A DNA stretch of 24,578 nucleotides. Origin: Prevotella sp. GTDB taxonomy: Bacteria; Bacteroidota; Bacteroidia; Bacteroidales; Bacteroidaceae. The stretch lies in NCBI GenBank assembly GCA_016291915.1, contig JAEEZP010000206.1, positions 1 through 24,578 of the forward strand, read 5' to 3'. Every line of letters begins with the position of its first letter. The first letter of the stretch is position 1. The notes under the pieces were generated by a model. The model made no database searches. It was not told the DNA's origin and was given only the letters and a program-made list of their open reading frames with translations. The position numbers and the translations under genes are program-made. Below are positions 16,739 to 23,806 of the stretch, piece by piece.

Positions 16739-17512
16739 TTACTTTTGTTCATAATTCATCCATTCCTTACGCTCTGTCTCCGACATCTTCTCGATGGCAT
16801 AACGCAGCATCGTGCGCGGCATCTCATGGACATGCTGACGGAGAAACTCACGTAGCAGATCCATGGATACGCGTTTACCCATTTCGCGTAGCATCCAGCC
16901 GACAGCCTTATGCATCAGGTCATGTGGATGGTGGAGATGCATCTCCGCATAGCGGAGACACCATGACGGATCCCCTTGCTGTGAAGTCTTCCACGTGCAG
17001 ACCATGCTGATCCGTTTGTGCCAGAGACTCTCACTCTGAGCCAGGCCGTCCAGCACTTCCCGCTTATAGTCGTCAGTGCCGTTGCCAAGCCTCGTAGGGA
17101 GGAGCAGCCAATGTCCTAATATCTTTGGTGCCGACAGGTCCACCAGATCCCAGTTGTTAGCTTGCGTGGCGTATTGCAGATACATCGTCACGATATCATC
17201 GCGTTTCCTGACGGCGTCGGCATCCTTCTGAAACCGCTTCGTGGCCAGTCGCTCAAATTGATTCACAAGTATGAGAAAACCGCAGAGTCTCACCTCATGC
17301 CATTCCGACAGTAGTAATAATGGTATTTCATCGAGGGGTGTATCTTTCGCAGCCTTTACCACCTCACGTGTCTGAGGCACTTTCAGTCCTAGGAACCTGT
17401 CGCCATACCCATACTCTCCAGGTCCTGTCTTGAAAAACCGCATCAGCACCTCTCGCTGCTTCTCATCCTGCAGCGATTCCATATATTCTGTTATTTCTCT
17501 TGCTGTATTCAT
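16739..17512 (-). CDS. AlkD-family DNA alkylation repair protein
   Basis: 257 residues, cytoplasmic, with no signal peptide. All-helical HEAT-like repeat protein with the AlkD signatures YATQANNWDLVDLSAPKILG (114-133), LWHKRISMVCTW (163-174), LMHKAVGWMLREMGKR (199-214) and MPRTMLRYAIEKM (231-243). By motif, W121, D125 and W206 correspond to the tryptophan-aspartate-tryptophan pocket of Bacillus cereus AlkD, which excises 3-methyl- and 7-methyl-purines without base flipping. Length is in the family range. A -7 box lies 9 nt before the ATG. It stands alone between the fructan and xylan clusters and has no evident link to either; a housekeeping repair gene is the simplest reading. Confidence 0.92.
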   Translation of the reverse strand: MNTAREITEYMESLQDEKQREVLMRFFKTGPGEYGYGDRFLGLKVPQTREVVKAAKDTPLDEIPLLLLSEWHEVRLCGFLILVNQFERLATKRFQKDADAVRKRDDIVTMYLQYATQANNWDLVDLSAPKILGHWLLLPTRLGNGTDDYKREVLDGLAQSESLWHKRISMVCTWKTSQQGDPSWCLRYAEMHLHHPHDLMHKAVGWMLREMGKRVSMDLLREFLRQHVHEMPRTMLRYAIEKMSETERKEWMNYEQK

Positions 17513-17521
17513 ATCCGCCTA

Positions 17522-17529
17522 CAAATATA
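17522..17529 (-). promoter_or_regulatory. -7 promoter box of the AlkD gene
   Basis: TATATTTG on the minus strand matches TAnnTTTG and ends 9 nt before the ATG. No TTTG is seen at the expected distance upstream, so only half of the promoter is supported. Confidence 0.5.
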
Positions 17530-17666
17530 TAAAAAGAATACGAAAAGAGGGTATAGTTACAATAGCTTTTTTGGCTTTACTCCACCTGAAAACACGATAA
17601 ATATTTTATAATCAATAAAATACGGTAATTCAATCCCCACCTAAAGCCCACCTATAGTCCACTAAA

Positions 17667-17694
17667 ATTGAAAATGGATAATTGAAAATGGAAA
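17667..17694. repeat. 14-bp tandem repeat, two copies
   Basis: ATTGAAAATGGATA followed directly by ATTGAAAATGGAAA, then ATTAG. A-rich ATTGAAAATGG tracts of this sort are familiar as intergenic filler in Prevotella-type genomes; that association is from memory and unverified here. Confidence 0.6.
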
Positions 17695-17753
17695 ATTAGC
17701 TCATTAACTTCATCCCTATTTCTATGTGTCCTGTTACTAAATGCGCTGAGAAA

Positions 17754-17900
17754 TAGTACCCTTTTCCAGACTAATTTGTACTGGATTAGTCGAGTATTGA
17801 TACTTAAAAGTCAACTAATCAGTACCCAATTAGTGGAGTATTAGTACCTAAAAGTCGGAGAAAAGGGTATTACAGACCGGGCCTGTAGTACCCTTTTCTC
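17754..17900. repeat. Composite element: tandem 44-bp repeat between 13-bp repeats, ending in an 18-bp hairpin
   Basis: Two adjacent 44-bp units (17770-17813 and 17814-17857) match at 34 of 44 positions; both begin ACTAAT, contain GTAC, then ATTAGT, and end TAAAAGTC. They are followed at once by a hairpin with an 18-bp stem (17858-17875 with 17883-17900, one T-G wobble) and 7-nt loop. The 13-mer TAGTACCCTTTTC occurs before the units (17754-17766) and in the right arm of the hairpin (17886-17898), so the left arm can pair with either. Function unknown. Confidence 0.65.
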
Positions 17901-17933
17901 ATCGAAATAAGTACTATTAGTCTCACATCATTT

Positions 17934-17957
17934 GTAGGGGTAGGGTTTATCCCTACC
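17934..17957. repeat. 24-bp dispersed repeat, copy 2 (inverted)
   Basis: Exact reverse complement of 6190-6213. Here the inner palindrome is 8 bp (GGGTAGGG / CCCTACCC, loop TTTAT). Flanking bases differ from copy 1 apart from a nearby CAGGC / CTGCC match, so the conserved core is short. Confidence 0.7.
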
Positions 17958-17990
17958 CGAAAATAGGCAGGCCAAAACCAGTAGGGGATC

Positions 17991-18023
17991 AGGTGGGGTT
18001 TAGTAGAGGTTTAGGTGGGGTAT
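17991..18023. repeat. 11-bp-period G-rich array
   Basis: Three 11-bp units: AGGTGGGGTTT, AGTAGAGGTTT, AGGTGGGGTAT. The same unit family appears on the opposite strand at about 17634-17665, where the minus strand reads AGGTGGGCTTT then AGGTGGGGATT. The array belongs to a degenerate short-period repeat family confined to this spacer within the window. Confidence 0.55.
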
Positions 18024-18230
18024 TCTTTTCTGTATCACATTGATTAGTAAATAGTTAAGCTGATTTTAGTGGACTATGCCCACAAACGAGAACTTTTTGT
18101 CAACTAATTCAGTACACTTCGCTTCACCCCAACCTATGTTCAGATGCTCTTTGCCATTTCCCGATTGTCTCACGCTCTTTTGGTCTATCAGTCTTCTGTT
18201 TGTGTGGTTCAGTGGATCATTTAGGCAATA

Positions 18231-18281
18231 ATATAGCAGTTGGCATATGAAGCCGAAAGCGTCATATGCCAACTGCTATAT
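18231..18281 (-). terminator. 20-bp perfect hairpin after the GH43 gene
   Basis: The arms 18231-18250 and 18262-18281 are perfect 20-bp complements with an 11-nt loop, starting 10 bp after the GH43 stop. On the minus strand the stem is followed by TATTGCCTAAATG, without a T-run, so it may act as a 3'-end stabiliser or processing site rather than a classic intrinsic terminator. Confidence 0.6.
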
Positions 18282-18290
18282 CATCGCTTT

Positions 18291-19967
18291 TTATTTGGCT
18301 GTGGCATACAGACCAATGCAGTTGCCGATGAAGCCACCGGAGCGGTTGGTGCTGAGGTTGACGGCATCGACACCGGCAGCAATGGTTTTCCATTCACCAT
18401 CCTCACGATAGAAGAATGAGTAGTAACGACCGTCACCCTCTATCTTCAGTTGCAACTTCCCATCAGACTTCAGGAAGGCAGAGCCGATGAGTACTTTTAC
18501 TCTTTCTGCACGCTCCAGTATGACAGCAGGTTTTCCATCGAGCAGTGTCTTGCCAAAAACAAAATTATGTTGTTCGTTCTGAAGCAGAACCATTCCGGCA
18601 ACATCTTTGTCTGACCGTGGGGTGAAAGATACCTCTGTCTCAGCCTGGAAGGTGGTGTGCTGCTGTCGGCAGAATACAGCCGACAAGGGCAGCAGCTGAC
18701 TGATATCGGCTGTTGAGGGTGTAATTGTGAGTCCACCCTGTCCCCATTTGTAACGGTTCATCTCAGGATTACGCAGGAAAATCCAACGCTTATTGAGTTG
18801 CGGCGTGTCGAATCTGTCGGTGTATGAGAAATTACCGGTGAGTAGGGTAGTGCCGGCAGTGGAACTCTGGTTCGTGAGGAGTCCGGTCTTGTTGACCACT
18901 GTTGGCAATGGCTTTCCTTTTTCCAGTATCTCTGGCCATCCGTCTTTCCATGTGACGGGCAGCATGTAAGTGTCACGCCCTGTATTGTAGAACGGTCCGT
19001 CATAGGCACGGCAACCGAGGAATACGGACCACCACCTACCTTCCTTATCCTGCACCAGGTCGGCATGCCCCGTGCTGGTCACGATATCGGGTCGTTTCGG
19101 ATCGACACCTGTACGCTGGGTCAGTATGGGGTTGTTTGGACACTCTTCCCATGAGGCGGGATCCATGATGTCTGACTTCAGCGGTGCGCGGAAGATCACC
19201 TCACTGTGCCAGTCGCCTGTTCCGCCTTCAGCACACATGAGATAGTAATATTTGCCTATTCTGTACAGATGCGGTCCCTCGATCCATATCGGACGTGCCT
19301 CCACATGTGTACCACCACGCACGATCTGACGGTAAGTGCCTACGATGCTGTCGCCTTTCGTGTCGAAGCGGAAGATACGTATCGCCCGTTGTCCCTCGTA
19401 ATCGGCACCGCCATCCACGGGTCCGTTGTGCACGATATATCCCTGTCCGTCTTTGTCGAAGAAGAATGACGGGTCAATGCCGTCGATCTGTGGTAGACGG
19501 ATAGGATCACTCCATCCCTGATGCGGATCCTTGGTCTTAACGAAAAAGTTACCCATGCGCATACTGGTGGTAATCATGTAGTATGTCTTATTCTTCGGGT
19601 TGTATTTAATGTCCGGGGCGAAGATTCCTCTTGAAACGCCCTGCCCGTCAAGTGGCAGTTGCGAGGGTCGGTCGAGCACATGACCGATCTGCTGCCAGTT
19701 TACCAGATCTTCACTTTCGAAGATGGGTACGCCGGGAAAAAAGGAGAAGGATGAGTTCACCAAATAGAATTTGTCGCCGACCCTGCAGAACGACGGGTCT
19801 GGATAGAATCCGGCGAGAATAGGGTTAAGATACTGGTTGGCAGGATCATATTGCTTGTTAAAACGAGTGTCGTTACCCGTATATTTGAAATAAGCAAAGG
19901 TCGCCTCCTGTGCGGAAACCATCAACGAAACGCCGGCAATCATCGATGCTAATAAGATTTTTTTCAT
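18291..19967 (-). CDS. GH43 beta-xylosidase / alpha-L-arabinofuranosidase
   Basis: 558 residues with signal peptide MKKILLASMIAGVSLMVSAQ and no lipobox, so periplasmic. The five-bladed propeller begins NPILAGFYPDPSF; catalytic triad by motif: D57 (YPDPS), D165 (GIDPSFF), E230 (WIEGPH). From about residue 385 (FSYTDRFDTPQLNKRWIFLRNP) a concanavalin-like beta-sandwich of the GH43 C2 type completes the fold. The family removes terminal xylose or arabinose from xylan or arabinoxylan oligosaccharides; which sugar cannot be settled by reading. It starts 47 bp after the GH3 stop with no promoter box between, so both are likely made from the GH3 promoter. The esterases upstream on the same strand support an arabinoxylan target. 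Confidence 0.88.
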   Translation of the reverse strand: MKKILLASMIAGVSLMVSAQEATFAYFKYTGNDTRFNKQYDPANQYLNPILAGFYPDPSFCRVGDKFYLVNSSFSFFPGVPIFESEDLVNWQQIGHVLDRPSQLPLDGQGVSRGIFAPDIKYNPKNKTYYMITTSMRMGNFFVKTKDPHQGWSDPIRLPQIDGIDPSFFFDKDGQGYIVHNGPVDGGADYEGQRAIRIFRFDTKGDSIVGTYRQIVRGGTHVEARPIWIEGPHLYRIGKYYYLMCAEGGTGDWHSEVIFRAPLKSDIMDPASWEECPNNPILTQRTGVDPKRPDIVTSTGHADLVQDKEGRWWSVFLGCRAYDGPFYNTGRDTYMLPVTWKDGWPEILEKGKPLPTVVNKTGLLTNQSSTAGTTLLTGNFSYTDRFDTPQLNKRWIFLRNPEMNRYKWGQGGLTITPSTADISQLLPLSAVFCRQQHTTFQAETEVSFTPRSDKDVAGMVLLQNEQHNFVFGKTLLDGKPAVILERAERVKVLIGSAFLKSDGKLQLKIEGDGRYYSFFYREDGEWKTIAAGVDAVNLSTNRSGGFIGNCIGLYATAK

Positions 19968-20014
19968 AACTATATATTATTTGATTTCTTTCATATGATT
20001 ATTTGAACTGTTGT

Positions 20015-22597
20015 TCATGGTATTTGTATGTTGACAGTCAGTCTTTTTAAATCTTCCGGACGTGAGCTGTTGCCATAGAGAATCTCATAATCACCACCCT
20101 TGAAGCGTATGGTGTTCGTAGCGGTGTCAAAAAACTCAAACGACTGCGGTGTGAGGCTCAGCTCTGCCGTCGTTGATTGGCCGGCCTTCACATCAACACG
20201 ACGGAAGGCACGGAGGGACTTCAGAGGTCCTTCCTTGTCGGACAGATCACGTATATATACCTGCACCACTTCGGTCCCGTCACGTTTGCCTGTGTTGTGG
20301 ACAGGTACAGCGAGCACATAGTTACCTGCCTGACCACTCAGTTTAGCCTCTCCCACCTGGAACTGTGTATAACTCTGTCCGTATCCGAACGCGAACAGTG
20401 GGTCATCGAAATAACGGTAGGTACGGCCTTTCATGGAGTAGTCTTCATAGTCAGGCAGTTGTTCAGAGGATTTATAAAAGGTGACAGGCAGCTTGCCGCT
20501 GGGGTTGCAGTCGCCGAATAACACCTCGGCAATGGCTTGTCCTCCCTCTTGTCCGGCATACCATGTCTGCACAATGGCATCACAGCTTTCTGTCTCAGGC
20601 AGCAAGGCTATCGCCGAGCCGGAGCAGCATACGAAGATGACGGTCTTGCCGGCGGCTTTCAGTGCTCGCAGGAATTCCCGCTGTACCCGTGGCAGCTCGA
20701 TGTGTGTACGGTCACCGCCACGGAAACCGTCGATGTTGACTGGCATCTCCTCTCCTTCAAGGGCTGCCGATATACCGCCCACGAAAACAACTTTATCGAT
20801 ACCCTCTAACTGTCGGATGACAGCATCGTAATCAATGGGTAGCTCACGTGCTACATTGATTTTCAGGTTTGCTCCCCATGTCTTTACAAACTGGAAACGT
20901 ACTTCAATCTGGTATTGCTGACCGCGTTCCGCCTGGATGGCTGTGCGGGTAGGAGTGGTGCGCCAGGTATGCATCCTCACTTTCCGCTCACCGTTGATAT
21001 ATACTTCAAAATGGCCGCAGCCTTCTACGTTTACCACATACTCACCACTTTCCGTGGGGGTGAACACAGTCTCATATTTGGCTGAGAAATCTTCTACGGG
21101 TACTCCTGGGGCAAAAACATGCATGCCGGCAGTCGTTACAGCCAATGGTGTGGTATATTGCTGTGTACAAATAGCCTTTCCTTGCATCTCGGTGTTGTTC
21201 CAGAAAGTTCCGCGCAATCCTCGTTTGCCGCCGACAGAACATTGTGTCGCCAATAGACAGTCCATGATACGGTCGTAGGTCAGGTCACAACCAGGTAGAT
21301 ATTTGAGTTTTTTCTGTTTGCTCCTGATACCGTCGAGGATGGTGACCGTATGGTTGGGGGTGCCGTTGTAGTTGCCCCACATCAGCGGCTCATTGTCAGC
21401 ATTGGGTCCGATGACGGCAATGCGCTCCTTGTTTTTCTTCAGGGGCAGCACCTGATGATTGTTCTGTAGTAAGACGATGGTCTGCCGCGCCATATCGAGT
21501 GCTATCTGCCGATGTTCCTTACAGTCCATGATGGAGTAGGGTATCTTCGACCACTCCACAAGTTCCGGAGCATCCATCTCGCCCAGGTCAAAACGTCCTT
21601 CCAAAAGGCGCAGCACATGTTTATCGACTTCTTCCTCACTGATGAGTCCACGACGTACTGCTTCAGGAATACTCTTGTAAGCATAGCCGTAACCACATTC
21701 CACATCGGTACCAGCAAGGGTGGCTTTTGCCGAGGCATGGACAGCATCTGACGAGCTCTTATGGCTGTTGTAGAAATCTGACACAGCACCGCAGTCGCTC
21801 ACTACCAGGTACTGAAAACCCCATTCATCACGAAGGATCTGTTGCAGCAGCCGTTGTGAGCCACAACAGGGATCATCATCCAAACGCTGATAGGCACACA
21901 TCACCTCACGCACCTTTGCCTCTTGTACCAGCGTTTTGAAAGCTGGCATGTATGTCTCCCACATGTCACGTGCAGAGACATTGGTGAGATTGACTGTATG
22001 ACGTGTATATTCCGGACCGCTGTGAACAGCGTAATGTTTGGCACAGGCCCACAGTTTACGGTATTTGGATGACTCAGGACCCTGTAAGCCACGGACCACT
22101 TGTGTACCCATCACAGAAGTGAGATAAGGATCCTCGCCGTATGTCTCTTGCCCACGTCCCCAACGTGGGTCACGGAAAATGTTGACGTTGGGCGTCCATA
22201 CAGACAGACTATGAAATTTCTCATCTTCACCCCCATTCATCATCCGGTGATGATACTGCGCACGAAACTCCGTACTGGTAGCATCAAACACCTTATATAA
22301 TAAGTCGGGATTCCAAGATGCAGCCATTGCTACCGGTTCGGGAAATACTGTGACGTTCCCCATATTGGCTGCACCGTGTAATGCTTCACTCCACCAAAAG
22401 AATTTCTTGATGCCCAACCGGGGGATGGCAGGACTCTCGTCTAGCATCAACATGGCCTTCTCTTCCAGCGTAAGTCGTGAACATAAGTCACGGGCACGTT
22501 CCTTAGCGCTCAGATTAGGATCCTGAAAAGGCATCTTCTGCGCATTTACACCCAAGGAAAAGGCTGTAATCGTAAGGAATAATATTATCTTTTTCAT
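20015..22597 (-). CDS. GH3 beta-xylosidase/glucosidase with inserted PA14 domain
   Basis: 860 residues from ATG 22597, which opens a clean signal peptide MKKIILFLTITAFSLGVNAQ. The frame stays open to 22759, but that extension is not signal-like and crosses a promoter box, so I reject it. GH3 N-terminal barrel 25-350, with FFWWSEALHGAA, AKHYAVHSGPE and nucleophile D268 in VVSDCGAVSDF. The C-terminal alpha/beta domain is split by a PA14 module (about 462-583, starting GLRGTFWNN) and continues with EGEEMPVNIDGFRGGDR, where an acid/base Glu at 614-617 is likely. A fibronectin-III-like domain (about 755-830) ends the protein. FWWSEALHGAA and this layout resemble the Prevotella xylan 1,4-beta-xylosidases of family 3. 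Periplasmic release of xylose from oligosaccharides is the likely role; beta-glucosidase remains possible. Confidence 0.9.
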   Translation of the reverse strand: MKKIILFLTITAFSLGVNAQKMPFQDPNLSAKERARDLCSRLTLEEKAMLMLDESPAIPRLGIKKFFWWSEALHGAANMGNVTVFPEPVAMAASWNPDLLYKVFDATSTEFRAQYHHRMMNGGEDEKFHSLSVWTPNVNIFRDPRWGRGQETYGEDPYLTSVMGTQVVRGLQGPESSKYRKLWACAKHYAVHSGPEYTRHTVNLTNVSARDMWETYMPAFKTLVQEAKVREVMCAYQRLDDDPCCGSQRLLQQILRDEWGFQYLVVSDCGAVSDFYNSHKSSSDAVHASAKATLAGTDVECGYGYAYKSIPEAVRRGLISEEEVDKHVLRLLEGRFDLGEMDAPELVEWSKIPYSIMDCKEHRQIALDMARQTIVLLQNNHQVLPLKKNKERIAVIGPNADNEPLMWGNYNGTPNHTVTILDGIRSKQKKLKYLPGCDLTYDRIMDCLLATQCSVGGKRGLRGTFWNNTEMQGKAICTQQYTTPLAVTTAGMHVFAPGVPVEDFSAKYETVFTPTESGEYVVNVEGCGHFEVYINGERKVRMHTWRTTPTRTAIQAERGQQYQIEVRFQFVKTWGANLKINVARELPIDYDAVIRQLEGIDKVVFVGGISAALEGEEMPVNIDGFRGGDRTHIELPRVQREFLRALKAAGKTVIFVCCSGSAIALLPETESCDAIVQTWYAGQEGGQAIAEVLFGDCNPSGKLPVTFYKSSEQLPDYEDYSMKGRTYRYFDDPLFAFGYGQSYTQFQVGEAKLSGQAGNYVLAVPVHNTGKRDGTEVVQVYIRDLSDKEGPLKSLRAFRRVDVKAGQSTTAELSLTPQSFEFFDTATNTIRFKGGDYEILYGNSSRPEDLKRLTVNIQIP

Positions 22598-22621
22598 ATC
22601 GAGAATGTCGTAAATCAATGA

Positions 22622-22690
22622 CAAAGATACGACCAAAAACGAATTCTTTTTTTTTTTCTCGTAACAAGTTCTATCGGTTTTGTAACAAGT
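22622..22690 (-). promoter_or_regulatory. Promoter and direct-repeat candidate operator upstream of GH3
   Basis: The minus strand carries a perfect -7 box TATCTTTG (22622-22629), 24 nt before the chosen ATG. Upstream are a run of 11 identical bases (T on plus, 22647-22657) and two exact copies of ACTTGTTAC (minus reading) at 22661-22669 and 22682-22690, 21 bp apart, i.e. two helical turns. The octamer TCTATCGG (plus reading) also occurs twice, at 22670-22677 and 22709-22716. This spacing suits an AraC-type activator contacting one face of the helix. The regulator itself is not in the window, unless the fructan regulator is shared, which is unlikely because its own repeats differ. Confidence 0.5.
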
Positions 22691-22764
22691 GCGTCTCCAC
22701 ATGTTTTTTCTATCGGAAAGACGATTTCCCGACACACTTTTCAGCGAGGACCTGTCCACAAGTG

Positions 22765-23772
22765 TCAGCGTAAGTCGTCAAACATCTTGTTCTTTTCGAT
22801 GGTCCATCCTTTACGTTTAGACAGTCCACAGTCATCGCCTTTAAACATCCGGCCGGCCTTTTGATCATTTTTCAACTGCCAGTTGAGCCATTCCAAGGCC
22901 ACAACAGCAAACTCCCCACCATGTGGCTGGGCATAAGTGCCGCCATGTCCGACAGGATAATTTACCACACATGCAGGAACATGGTTGATCAGATGGAAAT
23001 CGTCCATACCGTTTTCGTAAGCGATATCACGCTCACCACCCAATATATAGATTACCGGGGAGTGTATCTCATTCAACTTACTTTTGGGAGGCATGGGCAT
23101 GCCGCCGACGGCACTGGCGGCATTCGATGCTTTGAAGAGTCCGCTGTTGCATATCATCAGCGAACTTATCCTGGGATCGGCACAGTTGAAGAGCGCTTGC
23201 AAACCACCGCATGACATTCCTGCCACACAGATATGTTTCAGGTCTAACCGATGATAATAAGGTGAACGTTTTTTCTTGTTTTGCGTAAAGACCCAGTCGA
23301 TAGCTTCTATCTGTTGCTGGGTAGTGGACATCGGTCCGACGTATCGCTCATCATCTTCCGGCATATAGCCTGTGGCAATAACCAGATAACCATGTGAGGC
23401 TATCTCGTTGAGAAACTTATAATGCTCGAAAGGAGAATTTGCACAAGCACCGTTGCCCCATACCAGAACAGGCAAAGGATTCCTGGCATTGAATTTCTTC
23501 AAGTCTGCAGGTACAAAGATCGTGTGAGCGGGTAACCCGTCATCCTCTTTCATCACCGCTTTATATGCGCCGGTACCACCATTCTCTACAATACGTTCTT
23601 TTTTGGCAGCGACATCAGTCATCAGCATCTCATCATCGCTGACAGGTAGATTATCACTGACATCACTTTGTGCACCAGTACGTCCATCTGGGTTGTTTGA
23701 CGTATGAACGGCCCATAACATCACAGCACTGCAAAGGGCTGCGCCAAGTAAACATATTCTTTTTACCATCAT
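22765..23772 (-). CDS. Secreted alpha/beta-hydrolase, putative carbohydrate esterase
   Basis: 335 residues from the first ATG at 23772; an in-frame TTG at 23790 would add six residues and seems less likely. Signal-like start MMVKRICLLGAALCSAVMLWA, then a polar linker (about 25-60) rich in Asp/Ser, then an alpha/beta-hydrolase core: oxyanion strand PVLVWGNGAC (101-110), nucleophile elbow GMSCGG with S187, probable acid D249 (GGERD) and H276 (GHGG). No specific family name is secure. By context, lying 34 bp downstream of a CE1 esterase and followed by GH3/GH43, it may remove acetyl or other acyl groups from hemicellulose. A lipase or dienelactone-hydrolase-like enzyme is the alternative. It belongs to a different transcript from GH3, which has its own promoter. 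Confidence 0.7.
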   Translation of the reverse strand: MMVKRICLLGAALCSAVMLWAVHTSNNPDGRTGAQSDVSDNLPVSDDEMLMTDVAAKKERIVENGGTGAYKAVMKEDDGLPAHTIFVPADLKKFNARNPLPVLVWGNGACANSPFEHYKFLNEIASHGYLVIATGYMPEDDERYVGPMSTTQQQIEAIDWVFTQNKKKRSPYYHRLDLKHICVAGMSCGGLQALFNCADPRISSLMICNSGLFKASNAASAVGGMPMPPKSKLNEIHSPVIYILGGERDIAYENGMDDFHLINHVPACVVNYPVGHGGTYAQPHGGEFAVVALEWLNWQLKNDQKAGRMFKGDDCGLSKRKGWTIEKNKMFDDLR

Positions 23773-23806
23773 AAGGAAATCTATTTTCAAGATATTCGTA
23801 CAAAAC

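Larger units (their letters stand above)
17513..18290. other. 778-bp gene-free spacer filled with degenerate repeats
   Basis: No convincing gene on either strand. The content, left to right: the AlkD -7 box; 11-bp-period G-rich repeats (minus reading) near 17634-17665; a 14-bp tandem repeat 17667-17694; the repeat/hairpin element 17754-17900; the second copy of the 24-bp dispersed repeat 17934-17957; another 11-bp-period array at about 17991-18023; a 15-bp inverted copy of the first array's end at 18063-18077; a partial copy of the 44-bp unit near 18098-18116; an unassigned stretch 18117-18230; and the 3' hairpin of the GH43 gene. A 68-residue minus-strand frame at 18066-18272 begins inside the hairpin and looks spurious. 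Confidence 0.7.

Noticed and set aside
16739..17512. AlkD gene as part of a defence island or mobile element
   Set aside because: No toxin, nuclease, integrase or transposase accompanies it; it looks like a stand-alone repair gene.
17754..17900. Possible CRISPR array
   Set aside because: There are only two imperfect 44-bp units with no spacers between them and no cas genes nearby.
18066..18272. 68-residue minus-strand frame in the large spacer
   Set aside because: It starts inside the 20-bp hairpin after GH43, shows no recognisable motif, and runs through repeat fragments.
22598..22759. N-terminal extension of the GH3 frame by 54 residues
   Set aside because: The extension is basic and not signal-like, lies upstream of a clean signal peptide at ATG 22597, and crosses a perfect -7 promoter box.
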